Translations under genes and position numbers: made by a program | Assembly: GCF_028476545.1 (NCBI RefSeq) | Contig: NW_026731982.1 | Span: 1-64,000, forward strand | Length of the DNA: 64,000 bases | Reading direction: 5' to 3' | Source: Physella acuta | Lineage: Eukaryota; Mollusca; Gastropoda; Physidae | Notes under the pieces: model-generated | Seen by the model: only the letters and a program-made list of their open reading frames with translations | Told to the model about the DNA's origin: nothing | Databases searched by the model: none | In this document: piece by piece, positions 33,961 to 45,960 of the stretch | How the letters are laid out: the number at the start of each line of letters is the position of its first letter | Position numbering within the stretch: position 1 is the stretch's first letter

Positions 33961-35090
33961 TAATTCTAGGATAATTAAAAAGGGTACTGTTGGCTATGTA
34001 AAACATCTGCTTACTTTTTTAACGAAGTCTTAATCACGTCTCTACATATTGATAGACGCAATACAAAATATTGAGCATATCGATACATACGTGTTATATT
34101 AATAGAATTGTTATTGCTTAAGTTTAGTTGTTATTCTTAATAAAATGGTTCTAGTATTACTGCAATGTTTCCAATACTAGACGTGTGCCTTGCAATTTAC
34201 GAAATTAAAATATGCAAGTGTTTAAATAAATATGTATTAATATTATTGTAACATTTTAATATGCAGTTCCTTTGAATTATTATTGCATAATTTGCTAATA
34301 TTGACCGGTGATAATTATATACCATAATAGTATTTTAAATACTCAAGGGAAATAACTCAGTAACTTTATGCAAAAAGTAGTTATAAATAAAGAATGATTT
34401 ATAATATTTCAAGATCACTTTTTAAAAAATAATTTCTCAGAAGGTAAAATTTATTCTTAATAAAATTTAATGTTTATTACGTTTTATTGGTAGATTTTAA
34501 ATCTTTTAATTGTATTTATGTTTTAACGTACAACTATTACAATGTGAGTTACATACATTTTTTATTTGGGATCCTTTCCTTCAATCGCGGATGTTGTTTC
34601 TCTATCTGTTTCGAAACTATTTATCTCTGCTAATTTAATATTGATATATTTGAACCATAAATGGAGAGGTGATTCTCAACTCTCTATATACTTTGATAAA
34701 TTAAAGGGAAATAACGCTCATCTAAAATTTACACAAACTGTAGCAGCAATAACTGTCTTGTTTCTACTACTAATGAGTCGTTTTAACAATACACGCTCAT
34801 TCCTAAACAATAAGTTCACATTTCTAGTTCGATTAAATTAATCCTAGATGTTATGTTGTATGCATACATGATTCATTGTTCAAATAAACCGGGAGTGATC
34901 TCCCCTAAACTTTCTCGAATATTTTTATATAAAATAACAGGGGATGGGAACTCGGGCTATAGACATGATTTTTAATCCATATTTAATACTTAAAGTTTTA
35001 AAAATAGAATAAAATCTCGTAGACAAATTAATTGCACACCAAGTGAACGCAAATAAAAAAAGCGCATAATAGTGCGCAATATTATTAGTA
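33961..35090. other. No gene recognised
   Basis: AT-rich. A frame at 34566-34841 is open but has no recognisable motif, although TGGAGAGGTGATTCTCAACT CTCTATA near 34662 resembles the end of repeat H. Confidence 0.5.
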
Positions 35091-35094
35091 CTTT

Positions 35095-35590
35095 TAAAAT
35101 TTACATTAGTTTTTTGAGAAATCGGAAGTAGCGTAAATTACTACTTCCAGTCAACGGAAATTACTCAAAATTTTACAGAAGGTAGAGAATTAGATCTTTT
35201 ACTTACATGTGAAATTTCATTTATCTATCTGAAATAGTACTCAAGTTATAGGCTTTTAAAAAATTCAAAGTAGGAAAAGTACCACTTCCGGTTATCGGAA
35301 ATCGCTCAAAAGTTGATACGGATCTACGATTTTGATAAAATACTTATATATGAAATTTCATCAACCTAGCTGTAACGGTACTCAAGTTATCGTGTTTACA
35401 CACGGACAGACAGACACACAGACACACACACACACAGACATACGGACAAGATTGCAAAATTATGTTTTTCCGTATCAGTGAGGTGTAAAACGTCGAGATT
35501 TGTAAAAATCTCGATTTTTTTTTTTTTTGCACGATTACAATACTTTCTCTATACTACGTATATACGAGAAAGTAAAAAGTATACGTAATA
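35095..35590 (+). repeat. Interspersed repeat E, copy 1, with terminal hairpins
   Basis: Marked by internally duplicated TGAAATTTCAT...ACTCAAGTTAT blocks, a CA/CAGA tract (35399-35445) and two hairpins: TCGAGATTTGTAAAAATCTCGA near 35492, and TACTTTCTC...GAGAAAGTA (35541-35573). The opposite-strand copy is at 38800-39640. Confidence 0.75.
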
Positions 35591-36835
35591 AAGTACGTGT
35601 ATTTTAAAACAAAATCTATAACAATCTTTGCATCCGATAACAAAAATAGGAAAACAAAAGCGAACAACCAGCAGAGACGTAGGGACGCAACACGTACATT
35701 CAATAATCAACAAACACGTTCACATTATTAGTTTGATTAAATGAAACCTTAATATTATATTTGTGCATAAAGAAATGATTGTGGAAGAAAGTCCGCGTCA
35801 GAAATAAATTACATTATTGTAATCAATATTAGTCCTCGCTGGCCAATGACGCACACTAATCTTATAAAAATAATGTAAAACTGTGCCAATTGTCTGTAAA
35901 TTAAAGTTAAACAGTATTTATACTTTAGTACTAAATTCTCCTTACATACGACACGCGTGTCTTGGCCTGAGTGTGGACAGTCCCACGACCCAACATTTCA
36001 GATCCAGTATACTAAACTAATTCAGCTTAAGACAACAAGGTCACGCTTAACAAAAATGCACTACTCGTAAAGGCTGGATGTACGCACTTCTCTCTCTCTC
36101 TCTCTCTCTCACTGTCTCTCTGTCTCTCTCTCTGTCTCTCTCTCTCTCTCTCTTTCTCTCTCCCTCTATCTCTCTCTCTCCTAATATTAATCACTAAAAA
36201 GTAGACAATGAAACAATTAATAAAAAAAAACCCACTTTCATAGCTTTTAAATGCCCTCAAAATAAGAATAGAAATGTTGGACGCTCGTGAGATATTTTAC
36301 ATATTTTAGCGTCAAAATATTTTACTAAACATATTTTAGCAATAAAAGCTTTTAATAAACAAAGCAATTTCTGTTTGTTTGCTTATTTCAAAGCATTTAA
36401 TAGCTTGTTGATATAACGGGTTTTTTTTCCCCGGAAAATGGCAGTCAAATAGATACCATAAGACTTTCAGAAAATGGCAATAATCAGTATTAAATAAATC
36501 TATCGGATAATAGCAAACCAATGATTATACAAAAAATATTCTACGAAACAAGTTACACGAGAGAGAACACACTATCAGAACTACTATCAGAACTACTACA
36601 AACATCGATTTAAACTTTAAAGAAGATACACTGAATTAAAAAAAAAAACAATTTCATAAAAAACGTTTTAATAACAAGATTGTATGTAATAATGATCTAA
36701 AAGTAGAAAATAAACTATACCCTATTATTTAAATGTTGTGTGTTAGCACTTTACATGTTTTTATTTACAATGGAGTTACATGACTAATAAAAGCTTGTTA
36801 TTAACGCGTTTAATAAGACTTTCATTTTGCAACAT
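35591..36835. other. No gene; CT microsatellite inside
   Basis: AT-rich sequence. A CT-rich microsatellite lies at about 36090-36181. Nothing else recognised. Confidence 0.6.
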
Positions 36836-36880
36836 CTTCTTCTTCTTCTTCGTTCTTAATTTTTAGTGTTGGAAGAAATC
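36836..36880 (-). mobile_element. SINE tail fragment
   Basis: On minus: GGCTCGATTTCTTCCAACAC then TAAAAATTAAGAACGAAGAAG. This is the 3' part and tail of the tRNA-derived SINE seen whole at 40441-40576. Confidence 0.6.
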
Positions 36881-36968
36881 GAGCCTTATATTTTGCAACA
36901 TGAGGACATTGTGTTTTTTCAGTAAGGAGAGGGTGACGTGGATTGTCTAAAACGTGAATGTGCAGGTA

Positions 36969-37150
36969 GAGAGAGAGAGAGTGTGTGTGAATATGTGTGT
37001 AAAAGTGTATATGTGTGTTAGTGAGTGTATGTGTGTGAGAGGGTGTGTGTGAGAGTGTGTGTATGGGAGAGCGTGTGTGAGAGAGTGTGTGAGAGAGTGC
37101 GTGTGAGAGTGGTCTCCCCTTGTGAGTGGATGTGTGTGAACGTGAGAGAG
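36969..37150. repeat. GA/GT-rich microsatellite
   Basis: An irregular mixture of GAGA and GTGT runs over about 180 bp. Confidence 0.9.

Positions 37151-38413
<1,263 letters not shown>

Positions 38414-38483
<70 letters not shown>
38414..38483. repeat. (TA)n array, right flank of solo LTR
   Basis: Continuation of the TA array beyond the solo LTR. Confidence 0.95.
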
Positions 38484-38484
<1 letters not shown>

Positions 38485-38494
38485 TACAAAGATA

Positions 38495-38690
38495 GGTCAA
38501 CAAAAACACCATGCTCTTAGCTTGGTTTGAACTCAGCTGACTATTTTATACGGAGTAAGTAAAGTTTCCCTTTCAAACTTGACGGTCTATGAGGCAAGTG
38601 AAGTATAGTTCACTTGTTTCTGTGACCTCGGCATATAAAGAGATAAGTGTGGTCAGCACTATGTAGAACTCAGTGACAGTATACTGAATT
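38495..38690 (+). mobile_element. tRNA-derived SINE body
   Basis: Begins with a T-arm-like GGTTTGAACTCAGCTGAC. The body GCAAGTGAAGTATAGTTCAC then TTGTTTCTGTGAC and GATAAGTGTGGTCAG matches the SINE at 44630-44860 (GCAGGTGAAGTAGAGTTCAT, CTGTTTCTTTG, GATAGTGTGGTCAG). Pol III boxes are only partly preserved. Confidence 0.55.
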
Positions 38691-38762
38691 GATCACGGAT
38701 TCGAACTCGAGTCGTACGGGTTAGCAGTCCAGCTCTCTACCGATAGACCACTCCGTCCCTAG
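38690..38762 (-). mobile_element. tRNA-like SINE head (Ser-GCT-like)
   Basis: On minus: GGAGTGGTCTATCGGTAGAG (A-box-like), GGACTGCTAACCC (anticodon-arm-like, GCT) and GAGTTCGAATCC (B box). It matches 59216-59300. The lack of a proper acceptor stem and its embedding in repeats argue against a functional tRNA. Confidence 0.65.
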
Positions 38763-38799
38763 GGGACTTATTTTTATCGGGCAGAAATTCAAAATCCAT

Positions 38800-39640
38800 C
38801 TATCAAAATTTCGGCGTTTTATGCGTACTCAAGTTGGAAAAACTGTGTTTTGCAATTCTGTTCGCGTGTGATTGTATGTATGTGTGTATGTCAGCGAACA
38901 CGATAACTTGAGTACCGTTACGGCTAGGTTGATGACATTTCATATATAATTATTGTGTCCAATTTGTAGTTCTGTATCAACTTTCTAGCTATTTCCTTTA
39001 AGCGTAAGAGGAACTTTTTTTTTACTTTTGGTTTTTCAAAAGCCTAAATCTTGAGTAGGCCTACTGCATCAGTTAGATAAGGGGTCGTCCATAAATGACG
39101 TCACACTAGTAGGGGGGAGGGGGGTCCGTAATTTTGTGACGGTGTGTGATGAGGGGAAGGGGGGAGGGGGGGGGGGTTCAGATGGTGCGACGTCACACTT
39201 TTGCAGTATAAAAAAGCAATGTTAAAAAACGAATTTTAGACGTTATTTCGCGTTTTAGAAAACTGTTATAATAAATTGTATTAGGAATTGATTAAAATAC
39301 TCTATTTTGACAGAGTTCAGACACGATTTTATAAAAATATCGATGTTTTAAAAAAAAAATTCAACTGCAATTTTGAGGGGGGTCTGTTGAGGTGTGATGT
39401 CATTTTAGAGGGGGGTGTGGCTTTTTGTGACGACGTGTGACAGAGGGGAGTTGGGGAGGAAAAATCGTCAAAAAAGCGTGACGTCATTTATGGATGACAC
39501 CTAAACGAAATTTCACATAGCAGTACAATATATAATGCTCTGTCTTCTGCTAAAGTTTGAGTAATTTCCGTTGGTTAAAAGTAGTATTTTATTCCCCTAT
39601 TTTATTGTGTGATTAATTACATATGTTCCTGCTCCTGTTC
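38800..39640 (-). repeat. Interspersed repeat E, copy 2, interrupted
   Basis: The opposite-strand counterpart of 35095-35590. It runs through AACTTGAGTACCGTTACGGC, TAGGTTGATGACATTTCATA and, after the PIF-like MITE (39080-39501), GAAATTTCACATAG and TTTGAGTAATTTCCGTTG. Aligning the copies shows the MITE landed between TAA and ACGAAATTTC. Confidence 0.8.
39080..39501. mobile_element. PIF/Harbinger-like MITE with TAA duplication
   Basis: The ends GGGGTCGTCCATAAATGACG (+TCAC) and, reverse-complemented, GGTGTCATCCATAAATGACG (+TCAC) form inverted repeats of 24 bases with 3 mismatches. It is flanked by TAA at 39077-39079 and 39502-39504. The repeat-E copy at 35.2 kb (read on minus as GATAGATAAATGAAATTTC) is the empty site. 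A TWA duplication is characteristic of PIF/Harbinger. No transposase. Confidence 0.88.
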
Positions 39641-40440
39641 CCGCTCTACTATTCTGCAGTTTGAAATGATTTGTTTTCTTCTAAGTCGATCGAAACAAGC
39701 AGCGTCTATATTAGGTGCCATGGCTTCACCTATACTATCCCATGGATTCAATTGTTTCAATATTTTTTTTTAATGAGTAATTTGGACGAACTAATCTTAG
39801 AAGATATCTTTACATGTTAACTAAACATAATTTATTCACACATTCTCACCGTATATAACATTGGAAAAACAATGGTGTTAGAACACAAAGACATGTCATT
39901 ACCCCCCCCCCCCCCCCTAGTGTTACAACGTAGAATGACATCAGACAGAGTATAGACATTGAACATATTATTAAACTAGGGTGGTATCCTTAGAACATCT
40001 AAGAAACATTTGATACCAGAGGTTTAATACTACATTACTGCGCCATGTTTAACAGCGATCGAAAGCTTAACCTCTCGCCCAGCCAGAGGTTACACATTTA
40101 AAATTAACCCAATAAGGACGTGACCTCTATTAGCATACCGAAATTTGAAAAAAGCGTCTTTTGATTAGTTAGTAGGTTTGGTTTTGTTTCTGCTTAAACC
40201 CACGATGCATCGCTTCCGGCGACGCCTATATCGATAAACAGCTACCCTCGGGCAGATGAGGCTCGCTAGCTGGGGACAGCCACTCTTCTAGGAGAGACAA
40301 CTCCAAAATCAAACAACTGCTGCCTGGGAGTTGGTTCTTGATTGGACAAAGGCTATAGATGCAAATCCAAAAAGAAAAGCAGGCTGAAATCGGAGTCAAT
40401 GGCCTCAATGGCGCATAACCAGTTGACACGTATCCTTAAG
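39641..40440. other. No gene recognised
   Basis: Mixed-composition DNA with a C-tract at 39901-39917. A 67-codon minus frame at 40226-40429 has no recognisable motif. Confidence 0.5.
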
Positions 40441-40576
40441 TGTGATGGAGGCGTGGTCGAGTCTGCTAAAGCTAATGGTTGATACATTCGAAAAAAGTCT
40501 CGAGTTCAAACCCTCTATCAGATAAGGCTCGATCCCTTCCAACCCTTAAAATTGAGAACGAAGAAGAAGAAAAAGA
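40441..40576 (+). mobile_element. tRNA-derived SINE (Leu-like head)
   Basis: Head GGAGGCGTGGTCGAGTCTGC TAAAGC resembles the 5' half and A box of tRNA-Leu. Next is GAGTTCAAACCC (B-box-like), a short body GGCTCGATCCCTTCCAAC and an A/GAA-rich tail. Tail fragments of the family lie at 36836-36880 and 40963-41000 (minus). SINEs are transcribed by Pol III and moved by LINE proteins. Confidence 0.75.
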
Positions 40577-41150
40577 TGATTACTTTTCTTTAAACAAGTT
40601 TTAATCGCGTTTCTGATCAACACAAGAAACACAAAGTGTTTTCGATTACCTTTAAACTATTTTTCGTGAAATGATAATAATAACCTGCAATAGTTATCCG
40701 CCGTGATAGAAACTAAAATAATCAGGGGACATAAACCAGTACCTTACATTATAAAATAGTTATACAAAAAAAAAAGAAGGATTTAAAATCACGCACAACA
40801 AATGTGGTTATAATTCTTCAAACCGTGTAATATAATCGTTAGCAATGTTTTATGTCAATTAAAATTTAAAGACATTTTTGAATTTTTGTTATGAGTTATG
40901 TTTAAATTTCAACTTTAAAGGATAAAAAGTACATTCTTTTTAGAATCATATAGTTTCTTTCACTTCTTCTTCTTCGTTCTTAATTTTTAGTGTTTTTCAC
41001 GACTGATCACCGCCTAAATTGTTCTTTGCACCAAACTATATAAATGTATTTAATTTATGTATTTTAATCATGTCTGGAGAGGTAACACACAACTCTCCAT
41101 ATCTGGCTTAATAAAACGGAAATAATGTTCTACCATGAGAGAATTAGCGA
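40577..41150 (+). repeat. Interspersed repeat B, copy 1
   Basis: Matches 45427-45960 and 59580-59940 through CTGCAATAGTTATCCGCCGT, GATAGAAACTAAA and TTATGTCAATTAAAAT, ending TCATGTCTGGAGAGGTAACA CACAACTCTCC. A SINE tail (about 40963-41000, minus: AACACTAAAAATTAAGAACG) is inserted within it. It supplies the unoccupied version of the Helitron site at 40705. Confidence 0.8.
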
Positions 41151-41290
41151 CATATCTAACACACCCCATCCCAGGCTTGATAAAATGAGAGTTAGCGACA
41201 TATCTAGCCCGGCCTAGGGTGCGGTGTGTTAGATATGTCGCTAACTCTCATTTTATCAAACCTGGGATGGCGTGTGTTAGATATGTCGGT
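41145..41290. repeat. Long fold-back palindrome
   Basis: The arm GCGACATATCTAACACACCC then CATCCCAGGCTTGATAAAAT, GAGAGTTAGCGACATATCTA is mirrored after a loop of about 20 bases, with few mismatches. The arms are about 58-60 bases and the outer CGACATATCTA motif is itself repeated inside. It interrupts repeat B next to the AATGTTCTACC segment. Confidence 0.88.
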
Positions 41291-41299
41291 GTCATTTGA

Positions 41300-42029
41300 A
41301 TACATATTCAAGTAACATATTGATGTCCTAGGTATTAAAATAATGAAAACTAATTCATTATAATTAGAATCATATAACATGATAGTTTGTGGAGAGCTGT
41401 ACTAACGTGTCATATTTACAAGCTCCTATTTAACGTGATTTCTCTGTCTTTCTACCGTGCTTCTGTCTGTGATCCGTCATCGAACCAACCTGGCAAGCCA
41501 CTGTTCCACTACTTCTAACTGACCAATATCTAGGCTGGTGGGTCGCTTCATAAAATATAGTAAATGTATTAAATACATATAAACGCTACCTACTTTTTTG
41601 TTATATAAATAGTAGTTAATATTTTTTTTTATGCTATATTATTTTTTTTTAAAATTATGAATGTGTACATTTCTCTTTCTAACGTAGGTAACACATTATG
41701 TAAAACATTATGTTTAAAAAAGTAGGTTCATGTTATTTGCAGTTGCTTTTCGTTCATACGCACACACAAAAAAACAAGCATAGATTAACAAATAAATACT
41801 ACAGTTACTTTCAGTGAGACGTGTACAACCGTTAAGTGTTACTTTAGTTTCTTTCTTCAGTGTGATATGTTACAACCGTATTATGTTACTTTAATTTCGT
41901 TCATCGATGAAATTGCTATATTACAAAATTGTTTGCTAATTGTAGCAGCATATTTGAACGTACACAACAAAGTTTTCTTATAAAAATAATGTAATGATGC
42001 ACCACATGTCGGTATATTAAAGTTAAACA

Positions 42030-42030
<1 letters not shown>
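41300..42030. other. No gene recognised
   Basis: AT-rich sequence; no element ends or motifs. Confidence 0.5.

Positions 42031-42033
<3 letters not shown>

Positions 42034-42091
<58 letters not shown>
42034..42091. repeat. (TA)n microsatellite
   Basis: An uninterrupted TA run of about 29 units. Confidence 0.97.
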
Positions 42092-42097
<6 letters not shown>

Positions 42098-42418
42098 GCT
42101 TGTGTTTAATTCCCTTCACATGTAACACAGATGTTTAGGTATGAGATCCAACTATGCTAGGCTTGAAGTAGAGGACGGCTTTTCCATGGTCATTATCAGT
42201 TGTTAATATATCTAAGCACTAACACAATAATATACAAGACCGACTTGATTGCTTTATTATATTCTATTAAAAATGTTAAACTTTCGATGTTTAAATATTC
42301 AGTGTTTAATAACAAAAATTCAGTTTAATAAATGTTAAATATCAGCGTAAGTCTTCATCGTATATATACAAGTATATAAAAAAATAAAGATGTTTTTAAA
42401 GTGTAAGGCAGGGGCGGC

Positions 42419-42496
42419 AACCTGCGGCTTATGTGCCGCCTGCAGCTCTTTTGAAGTCAAGATGCGGCCTGGAGTACCATGCGCAAATATTATTAA
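42419..42496 (+). mobile_element. hAT-type element left end (CAGGGGTCGGCAACCT family), truncated
   Basis: CAGGGGCGGCAACCTGCGGC followed by GCTCTTTTGAAGTCAAGATG closely matches the left parts at 4983 and 54167. It stops at 42496, where the Helitron-like element begins. Confidence 0.75.
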
Positions 42497-42818
42497 CGAG
42501 CCGGCCCGCGGCATAACATACGCCGCTATTTAGTTGTTTCTAATTTTCAATAATTCATAATTTGTGAATTCGACAGTACCAACGCTGACACTGAAAATAT
42601 TTCTTTAAAACACTATAAGTAGCTCGTTAAGGACCATACCCCCCCCTTCCTTCCCTCCCCCCCTCCTCCTCCCCCCCCCCTACGTTTAAAATCGTTGGCT
42701 CTGCTTGTAAACATTTAGAGTGAACACAGCTCACTAAAACCATGTAGGGGTGGGGAGGTAGGGAGAGCGTTTGCAGCTTGTTTTCTAACGGCTCGAAGAA
42801 GAGAATTATATATATAGA
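42497..42818 (-). mobile_element. Helitron-like family C element, 322 bp
   Basis: On minus it starts A|TCTATATATATAATTCTC and ends with the hairpin GCGGCGTATGTTATGCCGC, then GGGCCGGCTCG|T. The hairpin occupies 42508-42526. The terminal TC, a hairpin about 10 bases from the 3' end, an A|T host junction and the lack of inverted repeats or duplications fit the Helitron pattern. The 3' CTCG departs from the usual CTRR. Copies: 57463-57893, 62421-63000, 22150-22244. Confidence 0.65.
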
Positions 42819-43139
42819 TGATATATGTTTTGAATTTTTGTTTTTCAAAATTTCCCAGGATTGCAATAGTCTATATACAAGTAAATAAAATAATGTTTTT
42901 TTAAAGTGTAAGGAAAACGTATGAATGTAAAAATAATAAGAGGAGAAACCTGTAAGTACCCTCTTTAAAAAAGTTAACACAGATGTCTAGGAAGTAATAT
43001 TGATATATTGGGTGCAATCATTCTGGATTTCACAATTTAATTAAATTTTTTAAAGATAAAACAAACCGTAAGCTAAATATCATTTCTTGGATACTTCGGT
43101 CACATATTCATAAATCATTAAGTAGATTCTACTGACAAC

Positions 43140-43829
43140 TTTTGCTCAGACTACAGACCAATCTCCTAAATGACTTTACCCTGACGTTATTAAATGTATT
43201 TAAACTAAAACACACAACCATCAAAATGACGTTAGCCCTACAACCTGTTGAAATAGATCATACAATATATTCGTCTACTTACTGAGGACAAAACAAGCCA
43301 ACAATGATCGCTTTATTTCCGTTATGCAAAGTAATCAAGTGGGATATTCATACAAATCCAGTTCTCGACATATTTTATCAGCAAACGTTATACACACAAT
43401 GACAGATAGTCATACACAATCTACTAGTTATTAAACATGTGTTTGTACATTAGGGTTAGTTTTAGGCCGAGATTTCTAATCGAAAATCATTAGAGAAGCG
43501 ATATATTTTTGAGTCATCAAAATAAATGTATATTTAAAAACTTAGATTAACAATAAAAGCTTAAACTTTTAATCCTAGTACTACTGACTGTTTTTGACTT
43601 GGTGTTTTTGTTTGGGGTAAGTGGGGTAAGGGCATTTTTATTTTATTTTACAAAAGTCGGCGAGGAATAATTTTAAAGGGACGAAGTGGCTATGCTAAAC
43701 ATTTGCCTTAATTTTCTTTAAACAAGTTTTAATCGCCTTTCTGCTCAACAGCAGAAACACAAAGTATCTAGAGTACTTTTAAACTACTATTTACTACTAA
43801 TATTAACCTGCAATAGTTATCCGCCGTGA
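43140..43829 (+). repeat. Interspersed repeat D/B, copy with Helitron insertion (left part)
   Basis: Homologous to 58318-59635: shared landmarks are ACACACAACCA, GAAATAGATCATACAATA, CAAACGTTATACACACAATG ACAGATAGTCATA and TGCAATAGTTATCCGCCGTG. At 43829 it breaks off at the Helitron-like element and resumes at 45427. Confidence 0.85.
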
Positions 43830-44629
43830 TCTATATACTACTAAAAGTCAAGTTTGTTTACATGTTTGAATATTTATTTTTTTGTTTTTTTGTTTGTTTG
43901 TTTGTTTGCCTGATCAAGTATCCTGATATGTTCGGCTCTATGTGGAGAGCTGTAAAATAGTATGTAGGTAGAGAATAATTTTTTAATGCAGACAGACTGT
44001 TAATCACAAATTTATTTAAAGACGTTAATTAATTTATTGATTTATTCATAGTTAAATTAACCGTATTTTTTTAAAAATGTTAATACTTTGAATAAACTTT
44101 GTGGGGATAGTGACGTCCCTTGATGTGTTTACTTTTTGGTTCAATAAAAATGGCGGACTCATCATAGACTTTGTGGCCCATTCAAAAGTTTAACGCGTTA
44201 CAAAGCTAATTTTCTGCCGGCTATAACTTAAACAATACGTCCGTTTGCTGTATTTATTACGTTCCAACACTTATATCAATTTTCAACTGTCTTTTTCATT
44301 TAGTTTTACGATAAATTTCTCTAGATCTAAAGATCAGCTGTCGAAGGGAAGTTATGAATCTAGCCTAGATCTAGCCTAGATCTAGATTCTAGGTCACTAC
44401 TAGACTCAGTGTAAATTCTAGATCTAGACTTAATGTAAATTCTACATCTAGAATCTATTTCAGGCCTTAATACATCTAGAATCTATTTCAGGCCTTAATT
44501 ATTTTATATAAATCTTTGTTTGGCTAATTTAAGATTAAATTTAATTTGAAAGTTACTACTACTAGATCTATGCGCGGAGACTCAAAAATATAGTATAAAA
44601 ATTCATTTGTGACGTCACGAGTAAATAGC

Positions 44630-44860
44630 TAAGTTGGTAGCGTAGCCCGCTCTCATGTGGGTGGCACAGGTTCTAGACCAATATGTCAATGATATTTTTT
44701 TTTCAATATTTTTTTTTTAGATGTGAATGATAAAGTTGCCTATCTGAACTTGGCAGGATACAGGGCAGGTGAAGTAGAGTTCATCTGTTTCTTTGTCCTA
44801 AGCATATGAAAGGATAGTGTGGTCAGAGACATGCTCGGCTGGAATCGTTTTTTAAACGAT
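44630..44860 (+). mobile_element. tRNA-derived SINE inside the Helitron-like element
   Basis: Head TAGCTAAGTTGGTAGCGTAG (A-box-like) and ACAGGTTCTAGACC (B-box-like), then a body with GGGCAGGTGAAGTAGAGTTC and GGATAGTGTGGTCAGAGACA. A second partial body (GGGCAGGTGAAGTAGAGTTG) follows near 44895. Related to 38495-38690. Confidence 0.6.
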
Positions 44861-45002
44861 AAAAACATGTTGTCTGAGACTTGGCGGAACACTGGGCAGG
44901 TGAAGTAGAGTTGAGTAGGTCACATGTGACGTCAGTATATGAAGGGATAGTCCGAAATCGGTGTTTTCGGTGTTTTTAAAAGATAAAAAACATATTTTTG
45001 AA

Positions 45003-45390
45003 TGTGGGGTCTGTTTTTTGTGACCATAAGTGACACTGCAGTAGCGTAGCTAGGAGGGTGGGGGGCGGGAGGGGAGGCGGGGGGGGGGGAGGGGGGAGGC
45101 GGGGGGGGGAAGGGGAGGTGGAGGGGGGAAGGGGGGGCGGGGGGACATATGTTGGGGCGCCAAAATGGTTTGGAAAAATAAATTGAAAGGTTGAGGGGGG
45201 TGCAAATCGAAAGTTTGAGTGGGGGAGGGGGGGGGGGGGGTGCACATCAAAAGTTTGAGGGGGGGGGGGGTTAAAAATCGAAATCTTGGGGGGGGGGGGG
45301 TTAAAATCGAAAAGTTTGTCCCCGGGCGCCGGGAAGGGTCGCTATGCCTCTGAGTGACAGACGTGATGTTTTTTTATGGATGACCCCCGA
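45003..45390. mobile_element. PIF-like MITE fragment (right part) with nested hAT MITE
   Basis: The flanks GGGGTCTGTTTTTTGTGACC and, after the nested element, GACGTGATGTTTTTTTATGG ATGACCCC match the right part of the MITE at 39080-39501 (GGCTTTTTGTGACGACGTGT GACAG and its right end). The left end is missing. Confidence 0.6.
45037..45352. mobile_element. hAT-like MITE of G-tract family (CAG.GGCGTAGC)
   Basis: Ends (TG)CAGTAGCGTAGCTAGG and, reverse-complemented, CAGAGGCATAGCGACCC. Flanking AGTGACAC/AGTGACAG (45029-45036 and 45353-45360) differ at one position. The interior is G-tracts with AAATCGAAAGTTTG units, shared with 62729-62974 and with the middle of 9975-10288. Confidence 0.75.
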
Positions 45391-45426
45391 AACCCACAGT
45401 TATCCAACGGATGACGGGTATTCTAG

Positions 45427-45960
45427 TAGAAACTAAAACAATGAGGGGACATAACCAGTAAACTTACACATTAAAATTAATTTTAATGAAGACGGATTTA
45501 GCTTTCCGCACAACAAATTAGGTTATAATTTTTCAAAGAGTGCAATATAATACTAACATAACTTTTATGTCAATTAAAATGTGAATACATTTTTTTAAAT
45601 TTTGTTTCTGAGGTAGGTTTAAATATACCACTTTAAATGTTATAAAGTACCTAATTTTTATAAACGGATCGTTTCTTACAATCGACGCTTCAAACGGTCT
45701 TTATTTGCACAAAACTATCTTATCTTTTTTATAAATTAATGTATTTTAATCATGCCTGGAGAGGTAACACACAACTCTCTATAACTGGCTAAATAAAACG
45801 GAGAAAATGTTCTACTAAGTCTAACACAAACCTTCTTAAATATAAGATGTTAATATCCTCACACATTTAAAATACTTAAAGGTACACTGGGCGTTCTAAA
45901 CAAAATTACAATAAGAAGACTTAATGCACTAACATTCGGAATATTAATTGATTCGCATGA
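45427..45960 (+). repeat. Repeat D/B, right part after the Helitron insertion
   Basis: Resumes with TAGAAACTAAAAC and continues like 40715-41150 to TCATGCCTGGAGAGGTAACA CACAACTCTC, then a repeat-H end segment on minus (to about 45945). Confidence 0.8.

Larger units (their letters stand above)
42361..42912. repeat. Direct repeats of about 45 bp flanking nested elements
   Basis: TATATACAAGTAWATAAAA followed by TTTTTAAAGTGTAAGG occurs at about 42361-42418 and again at 42868-42914. It brackets a truncated hAT end (42419) and a Helitron-like element (42497-42818). The origin of this bracket is unclear. Confidence 0.6.
43830..45426 (+). mobile_element. Helitron-like element with exact boundaries, 1.6 kb
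   Basis: Starts TCTATATACTACTAAAAGTC and ends GGGTATTCTAG. It lies between host A (43829) and host T (45427). The uninterrupted host reads GCCGTGATAGAAACTAAA at 40.7 and 59.6 kb, so no host bases were lost or duplicated. A hairpin GTTATCC-AAC-GGATGAC (45399-45415, one G-T wobble) ends 11 bases before the CTAG terminus. These are the canonical Helitron ends (5' TC, 3' hairpin plus CTRR, A|T target). No Rep/helicase frame is present, so it is non-autonomous. A SINE and nested MITEs lie inside. Confidence 0.9.

Noticed and set aside
44976-45250. Proline-rich frames on minus
   Set aside because: Translations of poly-C/G tracts within a hAT-like MITE; likewise at 614-862, 3613-3831, 10091-10303 and 62598-62954.
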